A DNA stretch of 64,000 nt from JAGVSV01 sp050952845 (GTDB taxonomy: Bacteria > Bacillota > Clostridia > Christensenellales > Aristaeellaceae): assembly GCA_050952845.1 (NCBI GenBank), contig JBMNLP010000001.1:496001-560000 (forward strand), in the 5' to 3' direction. Position numbers and translations under genes: made by a program. Shown piece by piece: positions 1 to 7,960 of this stretch (positions are counted from its first letter, which is position 1; every line of letters starts with the position of its first letter). The notes under the pieces were generated by a model. The model did no database searches. It saw nothing but the letters and a program-made list of their open reading frames with translations, and was not told where the DNA came from.

Positions 1-1327
1 TTGCCTTCACGTCAAAAGGGTGTCCAAACAAGGAGATGTGTTCCGGCAGCGCCTGGGCAAATACGGCGTGCGCCAGCAGCTCGTCCGGGTTCAGGCTTGC
101 GCTGCGCCCGGTGGCGCGGCTGTAATCCTCCAGCGATATCAGGTACAGCCGGACGCCGGTGGCATCCTCGGGCTGCGGCTCATCCCAGGCGTAAACAATG
201 CTGCGGTCGGCTGATATGTAAGCCGGTATCTCAAGCGACAGGTAGGAAACCGCGTCGTGCACCGGCATATCGTGGCACGCGGCTTCTTCAGCGACAATGC
301 CCTGGAATGCCGGCATCAGCGCGCTGTCGCCGACAGGGCCAAACTGAAACGACGCATCGGTAGCGATCTGCCCGCGCGCAATGCGGCTTTGCCCTAAAAA
401 CAGCGTGGTGGCGGCAGTGACCATCACCAGCACCATGGTGGATAGAATGCAGATGGTGGCCAGCCCGACGGCGTTGCGCCGCATTCTGTGGATCATGCCG
501 GCGATGACGGAGAAGTGCTGCGGTTTGTAATAAAAACGCTGGTTTTTGCGCAGCCGGCGCAGCACCGTGACTGAACCTGCGGCAAACAGGGCATAGGTGC
601 TGATCACCACCAGCACCACAGCTTGGAAGAACACCGGCAGCGCCGTATATGCCAACGGATCATTGAAGCTGAGGGACAGGGAATACCCCGCCCCCAGGCT
701 GGCGGCGCCCAACAGCGTCAGCCAGGGGTTGCCGCGGGGCTGGCGTTCACCCATGCTGCCCGATTTCAGCAGCGCCGCGGTGTCGCTGCTGCGCAGCAGG
801 AACAGCATGCGGAGCAGCGTCAGCGCGTGAATGGCCAGGAACACGCCGGCGGTTGCCCAGACGCTGAAACCGGGCAGCACCAGCGGCGGCAGTCCGCTGA
901 CCTGCAGCATGCGTATCAACACCAGGTACATGAGGCGGGTCAACAGCGCGCCCAGCCCGACGCCCAGCAACGTGGACGCCAGCGCAATCAGCAGCGTTTC
1001 GCTGCCTGTCACCAGCATCAAATGGCGTTTGTCCATGCCCAGCATATGAAACAGCGCCATCTCCCTGCCGCGCCGCTTCATCAGAAAGCTATGGGTATAA
1101 AATACAAATACCACCGAGAAAATCAGCATCACCTGGGTGCCGAAGGCCAGCGTGCGCTGGATGGTGCGCCCGCCGTATACGTCCATCAGCGTCGGCGTGT
1201 TGCTGAGGGCCAGCATGATGAAATACATCGCCGCGGCCCCTGCGCAGCTGAGCGCGTAGGGCAGGTAGGCCTGGCGGTTGCGGCGGATGTTCTGCCAGGA
1301 AAGGCTCAGCAAAAACCGCGCGCTCAT
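1..1327 (-). CDS. BceB-like FtsX-family ABC transporter permease (partial)
   Basis: The ATG at 1327 overlaps the stop of the upstream ATPase gene in an ATGA overlap, so the two are translationally coupled. The frame stays open to the window edge, giving about 442 N-terminal residues; BceB-type permeases usually have about 650, so the C-terminus lies outside. The N-terminus reads MSARFLLSLSWQNIRRNRQA, followed by a hydrophobic segment and a second one before FYTHSFLMKRRGREMALFHM, the FtsX-type pattern in which a basic loop follows a membrane helix. In this family the permease works with a BceA ATPase and a partner kinase in resistance to peptide antibiotics acting on lipid II cycle intermediates. 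The function is inferred from family and neighbours; the substrate is unknown. Confidence 0.85.
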   Translation of the reverse strand, partial: MSARFLLSLSWQNIRRNRQAYLPYALSCAGAAAMYFIMLALSNTPTLMDVYGGRTIQRTLAFGTQVMLIFSVVFVFYTHSFLMKRRGREMALFHMLGMDKRHLMLVTGSETLLIALASTLLGVGLGALLTRLMYLVLIRMLQVSGLPPLVLPGFSVWATAGVFLAIHALTLLRMLFLLRSSDTAALLKSGSMGERQPRGNPWLTLLGAASLGAGYSLSLSFNDPLAYTALPVFFQAVVLVVISTYALFAAGSVTVLRRLRKNQRFYYKPQHFSVIAGMIHRMRRNAVGLATICILSTMVLVMVTAATTLFLGQSRIARGQIATDASFQFGPVGDSALMPAFQGIVAEEAACHDMPVHDAVSYLSLEIPAYISADRSIVYAWDEPQPEDATGVRLYLISLEDYSRATGRSASLNPDELLAHAVFAQALPEHISLFGHPFDVKA

Positions 1328-2091
1328 TGTCCGTCACCGCCTGTCATCAGCGCGGTCAGGGCGTGGGCAATGGCCTGGTACAAGCCGGCATTGTCCATGT
1401 CGCCGCGGTACAGCTGATGGAAGATGGTGCCGTCCTTGATAAACAGCACGCGTTTGGCGTGGCTGGCGGCTTTGACGGAGTGGGTCACCATCAGGATGGT
1501 CTGCCCGATGCGGTTGACCTCTTCAAACAGGGCCAGCAGGCTGTCTGTTGCCCGGGAATCCAGCGACCCCGTCGGCTCGTCTGCCAACAAGAGCTGCGGC
1601 TCTGTAATCAATGCCCGGGCCAGCGCTGTGCGCTGCTTTTCGCCGCCGGACACCTCGTAGGGGAACTTCTCCATGATGGGCAATATGTCCAGCCGTTCGG
1701 CCAGGGGCTCGGCGCGGCGCGCCATGTCCTCCGGCGTGCTGCGGCCTGAGAGCACCAGCGGCAGGTAGATGTTGTCACGAATGGAAAATGTGTCTAGCAG
1801 GTTGTAATCCTGAAACACAAAGCCCAGGTTGGTGCGCCGGAAGGCGGTGATCTCGCTGTCGGATATAGAAGACAGGTGCCTGCCGTCCAGCACCACCTCG
1901 CCGGAGGTGGGCCGGTCCAGCGCCGCCAGTATGTTCAGCAGCGTGGTTTTGCCCGAGCCGGACTCGCCCATGATGGCGACATATTCTCCCGCCTCCACTG
2001 CGAAGCTGACCTGGCTCAGCGCCTGCACCCGGTGGCCGCCAAAGCGGGTGGTGTATACCTTTTGTACGTTGTTGACTTCAAGCAGTGCCAT
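1324..2091 (-). CDS. BceA-like ABC transporter ATP-binding protein
   Basis: This 255-residue single ABC domain has Walker A GESGSGKTT near residue 42, a Q-loop (FVFQDYNLLD), signature VSGGEKQR near 147, Walker B LLLADEPTGSLD and a switch histidine (MVTHSVKAA). That is the pattern and length of MacB/LolD/BceA ATPases. A ribosome-binding site (GGAAGGAG) precedes the ATG. The gene lies 88 bp downstream of the histidine kinase and overlaps the FtsX permease by 4 bp, the standard bceRS-bceAB order. It should energise antimicrobial-peptide detoxification and signalling through the kinase. A probable regulator-controlled promoter lies between the kinase and this gene. Confidence 0.92.
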   Translation of the reverse strand: MALLEVNNVQKVYTTRFGGHRVQALSQVSFAVEAGEYVAIMGESGSGKTTLLNILAALDRPTSGEVVLDGRHLSSISDSEITAFRRTNLGFVFQDYNLLDTFSIRDNIYLPLVLSGRSTPEDMARRAEPLAERLDILPIMEKFPYEVSGGEKQRTALARALITEPQLLLADEPTGSLDSRATDSLLALFEEVNRIGQTILMVTHSVKAASHAKRVLFIKDGTIFHQLYRGDMDNAGLYQAIAHALTALMTGGDGQ

Positions 2092-2119
2092 AAAACCGCT
2101 CCTTCCCTCAAGTGCTTCT

Positions 2120-2185
2120 ATTTTAACGCACTTTGAGGCGCGGCGCCTTACAACAGGCTTACAAAGAAGGCGCGGCAGCTTACAA
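2120..2185 (-). promoter_or_regulatory. Candidate response-regulator site and promoter for the bceAB-like genes
   Basis: On the minus strand TTGTAAG occurs three times (plus-strand positions 2179-2185, 2158-2164 and 2147-2153), with starts 21 and 11 bp apart, so on one face of the helix. A -10-like TAAAAT lies at 2120-2125, and there is no good -35 at the expected position, which overlaps the nearest repeat. Direct repeats in helical phase next to a weak -35 are typical of OmpR-family activators. Control by the adjacent response regulator is inferred. Confidence 0.5.
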
Positions 2186-3208
2186 ATCTGTCACCTGAGG
2201 CGTCAGCGTTCGCTGATGAAAGCGGATATACGCCCGGGTGCCCCGCCCGGGGTCGGACGCCAGGCGCAGGGTGTGCCCCAGGCGCTTTAACGTAAGCCCG
2301 CACAGGTACAGGCCGATGCCCGTGGGGCGGCTGTCGCCGGATGCGCTGCTGCCGGTAAAGCCGAATTCCGTGACGCGGGGCAGGTCCTCAGGGCGGATGC
2401 CGCGGCCGGTATCCGCCACGCACAGCTCGCCCGCCCGGGCATCCCAGGAGATGGTGACGCCGCCCTGCGCGGTATATTTCACCGCGTTGCTCAGCAGTTG
2501 CTCCAGCGCAAAGGACAGCCACTGCGCGTCGGTTACAACGGATATGTCTTCGGGGATGTCGATGGCAAACCGCAGCTTTTTCTGCGCAAATAGCAGGCCA
2601 AAGGGGCGTGCCGCATCGGCGGCAACGCTGCGCAGCAGACAGAGGCGGAAGGAAAACCCGCCCGGGCCGCCGTCCAGGCGCATATAGTTGAGCGCCATGT
2701 CCACATACTGCTCGGTTTTGAACAGCTCGCCCAGCAGCTGACGGGCCAGCGGCGTGTCTTCTCCTGCTAACAGCAGGCGCATGGCAGCCAGCGGCGTTTT
2801 TACCTGGTGGCTCCACATGGTGTAGTAGGCAGTGGTGGCTTTATAGCGACTGTCAGCCTGAAACACGGCGTCCCGGTACAGCTGCGCCATGCGGTGCAGC
2901 AGCTGCCGGTTATCCGCATCGGCGGGGCTGTCGGGCTCCGGATAGGTTTCCAGCCCATCCGGGAGGCTGCGCAGCAGCGCCGCGGCGGCCTGATGCTGCC
3001 GGACACAGCGCACCAACGTCATCACATAGGCTGCGATGAGCAGCGCGGCGCACAGCAGCAGGGCGTAGCCGATAGCCCCGGCAGGCATGCCATACAGCGC
3101 CGTCACCAGCGAAAACACCGCCAGGCACGCGGCAACCAGCGCCGCCGGGCGCCGCACCTGGCGAAAAGCTGCTGCCAGCGCCTGATGCGGGGAAAGCGTT
3201 GTTCTCAT
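2180..3208 (-). CDS. BceS-like intramembrane-sensing histidine kinase
   Basis: The start is taken at the ATG at 3208 (MRTTLSPHQ), which overlaps the response regulator stop in an ATGA; an in-frame ATG at 3265 would extend deep into the upstream gene. The protein has about 342 residues. Two membrane helices with almost no extracellular loop lie near residues 20-65. An H-box follows (MWSHQVKTPLAAM, His-Gln-Val-Lys-Thr-Pro), then an N-box (LEQLLSNAVKYT), G1 (VADTGRGI), an F-box and G2 (PTGIGLYLCGLTLKRLG). The short sensor and the HQVKTP box are characteristic of BceS-type kinases, which sense flux through the partner BceAB transporter rather than binding peptide themselves. Confidence 0.9.
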   Translation of the reverse strand: MRTTLSPHQALAAAFRQVRRPAALVAACLAVFSLVTALYGMPAGAIGYALLLCAALLIAAYVMTLVRCVRQHQAAAALLRSLPDGLETYPEPDSPADADNRQLLHRMAQLYRDAVFQADSRYKATTAYYTMWSHQVKTPLAAMRLLLAGEDTPLARQLLGELFKTEQYVDMALNYMRLDGGPGGFSFRLCLLRSVAADAARPFGLLFAQKKLRFAIDIPEDISVVTDAQWLSFALEQLLSNAVKYTAQGGVTISWDARAGELCVADTGRGIRPEDLPRVTEFGFTGSSASGDSRPTGIGLYLCGLTLKRLGHTLRLASDPGRGTRAYIRFHQRTLTPQVTDL

Positions 3209-3879
3209 GGCTTCACCATATACCCCATGCCCTTTCGGGTGAGGATGATGTCCTGATGCCCCCATTGCCCTAACTTGCGGCGAAGCCGCAGTACGTTTAC
3301 GGTGAGGGTGTTGTCATCGATGTATTCGTCGGTTTCCCACAGCGCGGTCATCAGCTTCTCCCGCGACACAAAGCCGCCGCGGTGGATAGCCAGGGTGTGC
3401 AGGATGCGGTTTTCATTGCGGGTGAGGGCGGCGGTGTGCGCCCCGAAGCGCAGCTCGCCGGCGGCAGGGTCGTAGGCAATGCCATGCAAATCATAGGTGG
3501 CGGGGGCGGCGGGATACGCATAGGCGCGCCGCAGCAGCGCTTCGATTTTTGCTCCCAGTACGCTCAGGTCGAAGGGCTTGGCGATGAGGTCATCCGCGCC
3601 CAGGCTCATGGCGGTGACGGCGGTCATGCTGTCGCCGGCGGAGGTGATGAATAATATCGGCACGCTGGATTGGCGGCGGATTTCCCGGCACCAGTGGTAG
3701 CCGCCCAGCACCGGCAGCTTCAGGTCCAGCAGCACCAGGTGCGGGTCAAAGGCGGTAAAATCGGGCATGATGTCGTTAAAATCCTCCACGCAGCGCACCT
3801 CATATCCCCACAGGGCAAGAAACTCTGCCACCTTGCGCGAAATAACAGGGTCGTCCTCCACCACCATCAGCCTGAACAT
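3205..3879 (-). CDS. OmpR-family response regulator (BceR-like)
   Basis: The start is placed at 3879 (MFRLMVVEDD) because a GGGAGGT ribosome-binding site lies just upstream; an ATG at 3957 would add 26 non-homologous residues. The protein is 224 aa. The receiver domain has acidic pair ED near residues 8-9, phospho-acceptor Asp in LVLLDLKLP, a Ser/Thr in FITSAGD and Lys in IAKPFD. The C-terminal winged helix (about residues 130-220) has the OmpR recognition region TDEYIDDNTLTVNVLRLRRK. It overlaps the kinase by 4 bp. Its likely targets are the repeats at 2147-2185 upstream of the ABC genes. Confidence 0.92.
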   Translation of the reverse strand: MFRLMVVEDDPVISRKVAEFLALWGYEVRCVEDFNDIMPDFTAFDPHLVLLDLKLPVLGGYHWCREIRRQSSVPILFITSAGDSMTAVTAMSLGADDLIAKPFDLSVLGAKIEALLRRAYAYPAAPATYDLHGIAYDPAAGELRFGAHTAALTRNENRILHTLAIHRGGFVSREKLMTALWETDEYIDDNTLTVNVLRLRRKLGQWGHQDIILTRKGMGYMVKP

Positions 3880-3927
3880 GGATACCTCCCGACATGGATT
3901 GATTATGTATGAGTGTAACAAATACAG

Positions 3928-3948
3928 AGGGAAACACCAAATTTCCCT
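3928..3948. promoter_or_regulatory. Inverted repeat in the divergent regulator/URO-D intergenic region
   Basis: A perfect 7-bp inverted repeat, AGGGAAA at 3928-3934 and TTTCCCT at 3942-3948, with a 7-bp spacer, lies between the divergently transcribed response regulator (minus) and URO-D-like gene (plus). It could be an operator. No clear promoter hexamers could be assigned next to it. Confidence 0.3.
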
Positions 3949-4031
3949 ATGTGCCATATGTTGACGGCGTGCCCCTGTTCTGGTACATTGTGATCATCCG
4001 GCGGATTGCTGCCGACAGCGGGAGGCTATCT

Positions 4032-5147
4032 ATGATCTGGACAGGACAGCAGTATATCGATTTGATGACATTCCGGGGCCAGCCACGGCAGTTTTTTGCC
4101 GAGCTGTTCGGTCCGTTGGTTGGGCTGCCTGAGGAATGGCGCGCCCAGGGAGCTTCGGAGGAGGAGATCGACCTCACCGCTTTCATGTTCGACCGCCTCC
4201 ACCTGGCGAACTGCGGCGTCAACACAGGGTATCTGCACCCGATGGAGGAGGTGGTGCTGCAGGAGAATGAAGGCGAGGTCATCGTGCGCGACAGCATGGG
4301 GCGCACCAGCAAGCTGCGCAAAGGTTTTGCCACCATCGGCCTGCCCATGGACTGGCCCGTCAAAACCATGGCGGACTGGCAGGCTTTGCGCCACCAGTAT
4401 GCATATCATCCCTCCCGCGTGGATGCCGAAGCAGCAAAGAAGGCGGCGGAGGCGCGCGCGCAAGGCGCCCTGGTGGGCATGTGGATACCCGGCGGCTATG
4501 CCACCGTGCGCGACCTGATGGGCGACGAGGAAGCCTGCGTGGCTTTTATTGAGGAGCCGGACATGATCCATGACATGCTGGCTACCTTTGCCGACACCGC
4601 CACCCGCGTGCTCAGGGAGATCAACCGGTATGTAACGGTGGACCATATCCACGTCCATGAGGACATGGCGGGCAAAAGCGGCCCGCTGTTGGGACCCAGG
4701 CAAATCAGGGAGTTCATCAAGCCCTACTACCGCGCCGTGTGGGATTTGGCCTACAGCAACGGCGCACGGCTGTTCAGCCAGGATTCCGACGGCAACATGA
4801 ACGCGGTGATTGAACCTTTTATCGAGTGCGGCGTCAACGTGTTTTATCCCTGCGAGCCCGCCGCCGGCATGGACATCGTGGCGCTGCGCAAACAGTACGG
4901 CAAAGCCGCGGCGTTCAAAGGCGGCATCGACAAGCATGTGCTGCGCAGATCCCGCGCCGATATCGACCAGGAACTGGCATACAAACTGCAGCCCCTGATG
5001 CAGGAAGGCGGCATGGTGTTTGCCCTGGACCACCGCATCCCCAACGGCACGCCGCTGGCGGCATATCGCTATTATGTCAAACAAGCCCGTTCCCTGCTTG
5101 GCCTGCCCGAAAAAGAAGAAAAAGGCTGGATGCGGATGGCGTTTTAA
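4032..5147 (+). CDS. URO-D superfamily protein (uroporphyrinogen decarboxylase / methyltransferase-like)
   Basis: The start is the ATG at 4032 (MIWTGQQYI), preceded by GGGAGG; upstream in-frame codons have no ribosome-binding site. The product is 371 aa, the usual URO-D length, with family segments such as GMWIPGGYATVRDLMGDEEA, HVHEDMAGKSGPLLGP, GVNVFYPCEPAAGMD and FKGGIDKHVL. The His-X-Cys zinc motif of MtaA/CmuA-type methyltransferases (usually HSCG) is replaced by SQDSDG, so a canonical methyl-cobamide transferase is unlikely. No heme or corrinoid genes are nearby. It sits 103 bp upstream of a nucleoside-type ABC operon that has its own promoter. True substrate unknown. Confidence 0.8.
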   Translation: MIWTGQQYIDLMTFRGQPRQFFAELFGPLVGLPEEWRAQGASEEEIDLTAFMFDRLHLANCGVNTGYLHPMEEVVLQENEGEVIVRDSMGRTSKLRKGFATIGLPMDWPVKTMADWQALRHQYAYHPSRVDAEAAKKAAEARAQGALVGMWIPGGYATVRDLMGDEEACVAFIEEPDMIHDMLATFADTATRVLREINRYVTVDHIHVHEDMAGKSGPLLGPRQIREFIKPYYRAVWDLAYSNGARLFSQDSDGNMNAVIEPFIECGVNVFYPCEPAAGMDIVALRKQYGKAAAFKGGIDKHVLRRSRADIDQELAYKLQPLMQEGGMVFALDHRIPNGTPLAAYRYYVKQARSLLGLPEKEEKGWMRMAF

Positions 5148-5152
5148 GCTAC

Positions 5153-5181
5153 TTGACTAACAACGCTGATTTGTATATCAT
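5153..5181 (+). promoter_or_regulatory. Sigma-A type promoter of the BMP/nucleoside ABC operon
   Basis: TTGACT (5153-5158) and TATCAT (5176-5181) are separated by 17 bp, a near-consensus sigma-A promoter, about 70 bp upstream of the binding-protein start codon. Confidence 0.6.
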
Positions 5182-5250
5182 ATACATAGTTACATCTCAA
5201 GACGTCCTGTTGTGGCGCTTGGGAAAATAATGAGGAGGTTATGTTTCAGC

Positions 5251-6348
5251 ATGAAGAAAAACATTCGCACCCTGTTGGCGGCAATGTTGGCCGCAACACT
5301 CGTCCTGGGCTTAGGCGTGGCGCCAATAGCAGCCGTTGCCGACAGCTATGAAATCGCCATGATCACCGACTTGGGCACCATCGACGACAAGTCCTTCAAC
5401 CAGGGCGCTTGGGAAGGCATCAAAGAGTATGCCGAGCCCAACGGCAAAACCTATCACTACTACCAGCCCGACGCGCAGAGCACTGAAATCTACCTGGACT
5501 ATATCGAGCAGGCTGTCAACGGCGGCGCGAAGGTCATCGTCACCCCCGGCTTCTTGTTTGAGGTGCCTATCTTTATCGCGCAGGATATGTACCCCGATGT
5601 GCATTTCATCCTGCTGGACGGCAACCCCAACGATGGGGACTACAGCAAAGAGGGCGGACCTGAATTCCGCACCGAGAAAAACGCGGTTGGCATTGTGTAC
5701 GCTGAGGAGCAGGCGGGCTTCCTGGCCGGTTATGCGGCTGTGAAGGACGGCTATACCAAGCTGGGTTTCATGGGCGGCATGGCGGTGCCGGCGGTTATCC
5801 GCTTTGGCTATGGCTTTGTGCAGGGCATCGAGTATGCCGCGCAGGAAATGGGGTTGAGCGGCCTCACTGTCAACTACTTCTACACCGGCGACTTTAAGGC
5901 AACCCCTGAGGTACAAAGCCAGGCAGCCAGCTGGTATGCTTCAGGCGTTGAGGTTATCTTCGCCTGCGGAGGCGCCGTGGGCAACAGCGTGATGGCAGCT
6001 GCGGAGGCGGCTGGCGGCAAGGTGATCGGCGTGGACGTCGACCAGTCCGGCGAGAGCGAATCGGTCATCACATCGGCCATGAAGGGCCTGGTTCCCTCCG
6101 TTGTGCAGACGCTGACAGCTTTCTACGAGGGCAATTTCCCCGGCGGCGAAAGCATTGTGAAGGATGCCGCGGTGGGCGGCGTGTCGCTGCCCATGGAAAC
6201 CTCCAAGTTCACCAAGTTCACCCAGGCGGACTATGACGCCATCTTCGCCAAGTTAGTGGCTGGCGAGGTGCAGCTGCTGAAGGATTCCGATGTGGCAAGC
6301 GTATCCGAAATTCCTGTCAAGCTATGCACCGTGACCGAGATACAATAA
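5251..6348 (+). CDS. BMP family ABC transporter substrate-binding protein (nucleoside type)
   Basis: The start is the ATG at 5251 (MKKNIRTLLAAML), 12 nt after GAGGAGG; ATG 5230 is an alternative. The 365-aa product begins with a classical signal peptide ending around AVADS. It has no lipobox cysteine, so it may be held by the membrane complex or be free. BMP (PnrA/Med) hallmarks are ITDLGTIDDKSFNQGAWEGI at the mature N-terminus, GFLAGYAAV in the middle, and FACGGAVGNSV and GVDVDQSGE in the C-terminal lobe. In characterised relatives this protein delivers purine nucleosides to the YufO/YufP/YufQ-type importer, whose genes follow directly. Confidence 0.92.
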   Translation: MKKNIRTLLAAMLAATLVLGLGVAPIAAVADSYEIAMITDLGTIDDKSFNQGAWEGIKEYAEPNGKTYHYYQPDAQSTEIYLDYIEQAVNGGAKVIVTPGFLFEVPIFIAQDMYPDVHFILLDGNPNDGDYSKEGGPEFRTEKNAVGIVYAEEQAGFLAGYAAVKDGYTKLGFMGGMAVPAVIRFGYGFVQGIEYAAQEMGLSGLTVNYFYTGDFKATPEVQSQAASWYASGVEVIFACGGAVGNSVMAAAEAAGGKVIGVDVDQSGESESVITSAMKGLVPSVVQTLTAFYEGNFPGGESIVKDAAVGGVSLPMETSKFTKFTQADYDAIFAKLVAGEVQLLKDSDVASVSEIPVKLCTVTEIQ

Positions 6349-6360
6349 ACAAATGCTGCA

Positions 6361-6391
6361 GGGCTGCCGCACAGTGGGCAGCCCTTTTTTT
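6361..6391 (+). terminator. Hairpin with T-run after the binding-protein gene
   Basis: GGGCTGCC (6361-6368) pairs with GGCAGCCC (6377-6384) and is followed by seven T. Its position between the binding-protein and ATPase genes suggests partial termination that keeps the binding protein in excess. Confidence 0.75.
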
Positions 6392-6430
6392 CACGTTTGA
6401 TCGATGCCCGGCGCGGCAGAAGGACAGGCC

Positions 6431-7960
6431 ATGAACGATTACGTCATCGAAATGCTGCACATCTACAAGGATTTTCCCGGCGTCCGCGCCAACGACAACA
6501 TCACCCTTCGCTTAAGGCGCGGGGAAATCCATGCCCTGCTGGGAGAAAACGGCGCCGGCAAGAGCACGCTGATGAGCATTTTGTTTGGCCTCTATCAGGC
6601 GGATGCCGGTGAAATACGGAAAAACGGGCAGCGGGTGGACATCCGCAACCCCAACGATGCCAACGCCCTGGGCATCGGCATGGTGCACCAGCACTTCAAG
6701 CTGGTGCACAACTTTACGGTGCTGGAAAACATCGTGCTGGGGGTGGAGACGGTGCAGGGCGGCGTGCTCAGGATGGACGAAGCCCGCAGCAGGGTGGTGG
6801 CGCTGTCCGAGCGCTACGGCTTGAGGATCGATCCGGACGCGCTGATCAGCGACATCACGGTGGGCATGCAGCAACGGGTTGAAATCCTCAAAATGCTGTA
6901 CCGCGAAAACGACATCATGATATTTGACGAGCCCACCGCTGTGCTGACCCCGCAGGAGATCGACGAACTGATGGTAATCATGAAGGGCTTGGCGCAGGAG
7001 GGGAAGAGCATCCTGTTTATCACGCACAAGCTGGAAGAGATTAAGAAAGTGGCAGACCGATGCACGGTGTTGAGAAAAGGCGCTTATATCGGCACGGTAT
7101 CCGTTGCCGACACGTCGGTGGAAGAGATGGCCGAGATGATGATGGGCCGCAAAATCAACTTCCATCTCGACAAGCAGGAGGCGAAGCCGGGCAATGTTGT
7201 GCTGTCGGTGCGCGACCTCACCGTCATGGGCCTGCACGGAAAGAAGGCTGTAGACAGTGTGTCGTTCGATGTGCACGGCGGCGAAATCGTCTGCATCGCG
7301 GGCATCGACGGCAACGGGCAGAGCGAGCTGGTCTACGCGCTGACGGGCCTGATGCCCGTGGAGTCCGGCACTGTGCTGCTGGGCGGCGACGACATCACCC
7401 ACGCCGCCATCCGCCGGCGCAACGACCTGGGCATCGCCCACATCCCGGAGGACCGGCATCGCTATGGCTTGGTGCTGGACTACACGCTGTCCGAAAACCT
7501 GGCGTTGAAAAGCTATGATCACGCCGACATGCAAACCCGCGGGTTCATCCGGTTTGATAATGTGCGGCAGCATGCCGACAGGCTGATCGATCAGTTTGAC
7601 ATCCGTGCCGGCCAGGGCGCTGAAACCATCGTGCGCAGCATGTCGGGCGGCAACCAGCAGAAAGCCATCGTCGCCCGGGAGATCGACATGGCGCCCAGCG
7701 TTCTGGTTGCCGTGCAGCCTACGCGCGGGCTGGATGTAGGCGCCACCATGTACATTCACGAGCAGCTGGTGCGCGTGCGCGACGAAGGGCGCGCAGTGCT
7801 GCTGATGTCGCTGGAGCTGGACGAGGTGTTTCAGTTAGCTGACCGCATCCTGGTGATGTACCAGGGCAGCATCGTGGCTGAGCTGTCGGGCAGCGAAGCC
7901 ACGGCACAGCAGCTGGGGCTGTATATGTCCGGCAGCCGCAAGGCGGAGGTGCGTTCATGA
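6431..7960 (+). CDS. Nucleoside/sugar ABC importer ATP-binding protein with two ABC domains
   Basis: The ATG at 6431 (MNDYVIEMLHIYKDFPG) is preferred over 6404 because homology begins there. The 509-aa protein holds two ABC domains. The first has Walker A GENGAGKST, signature region ITVGMQQRVEILK and Walker B IMIFDEPTAVL. The second has the degenerate Walker A GIDGNGQSEL, signature MSGGNQQKAIVARE and Walker B region VLVAVQPTRGLD, where Gln stands in the usual Glu position, as is common in the second half of RbsA/YufO ATPases. It overlaps the next permease by 4 bp (ATGA). Confidence 0.93.
   Translation: MNDYVIEMLHIYKDFPGVRANDNITLRLRRGEIHALLGENGAGKSTLMSILFGLYQADAGEIRKNGQRVDIRNPNDANALGIGMVHQHFKLVHNFTVLENIVLGVETVQGGVLRMDEARSRVVALSERYGLRIDPDALISDITVGMQQRVEILKMLYRENDIMIFDEPTAVLTPQEIDELMVIMKGLAQEGKSILFITHKLEEIKKVADRCTVLRKGAYIGTVSVADTSVEEMAEMMMGRKINFHLDKQEAKPGNVVLSVRDLTVMGLHGKKAVDSVSFDVHGGEIVCIAGIDGNGQSELVYALTGLMPVESGTVLLGGDDITHAAIRRRNDLGIAHIPEDRHRYGLVLDYTLSENLALKSYDHADMQTRGFIRFDNVRQHADRLIDQFDIRAGQGAETIVRSMSGGNQQKAIVAREIDMAPSVLVAVQPTRGLDVGATMYIHEQLVRVRDEGRAVLLMSLELDEVFQLADRILVMYQGSIVAELSGSEATAQQLGLYMSGSRKAEVRS

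Noticed and set aside
1..363. Open plus-strand frame at the window start
   Set aside because: It is antisense to the well-supported FtsX-type permease and has no homology-like features or ribosome-binding site.
6512..7759. Long minus-strand frame of 415 codons
   Set aside because: It is His-rich and antisense to the double ABC ATPase, a known artefact of GC-rich codon usage.
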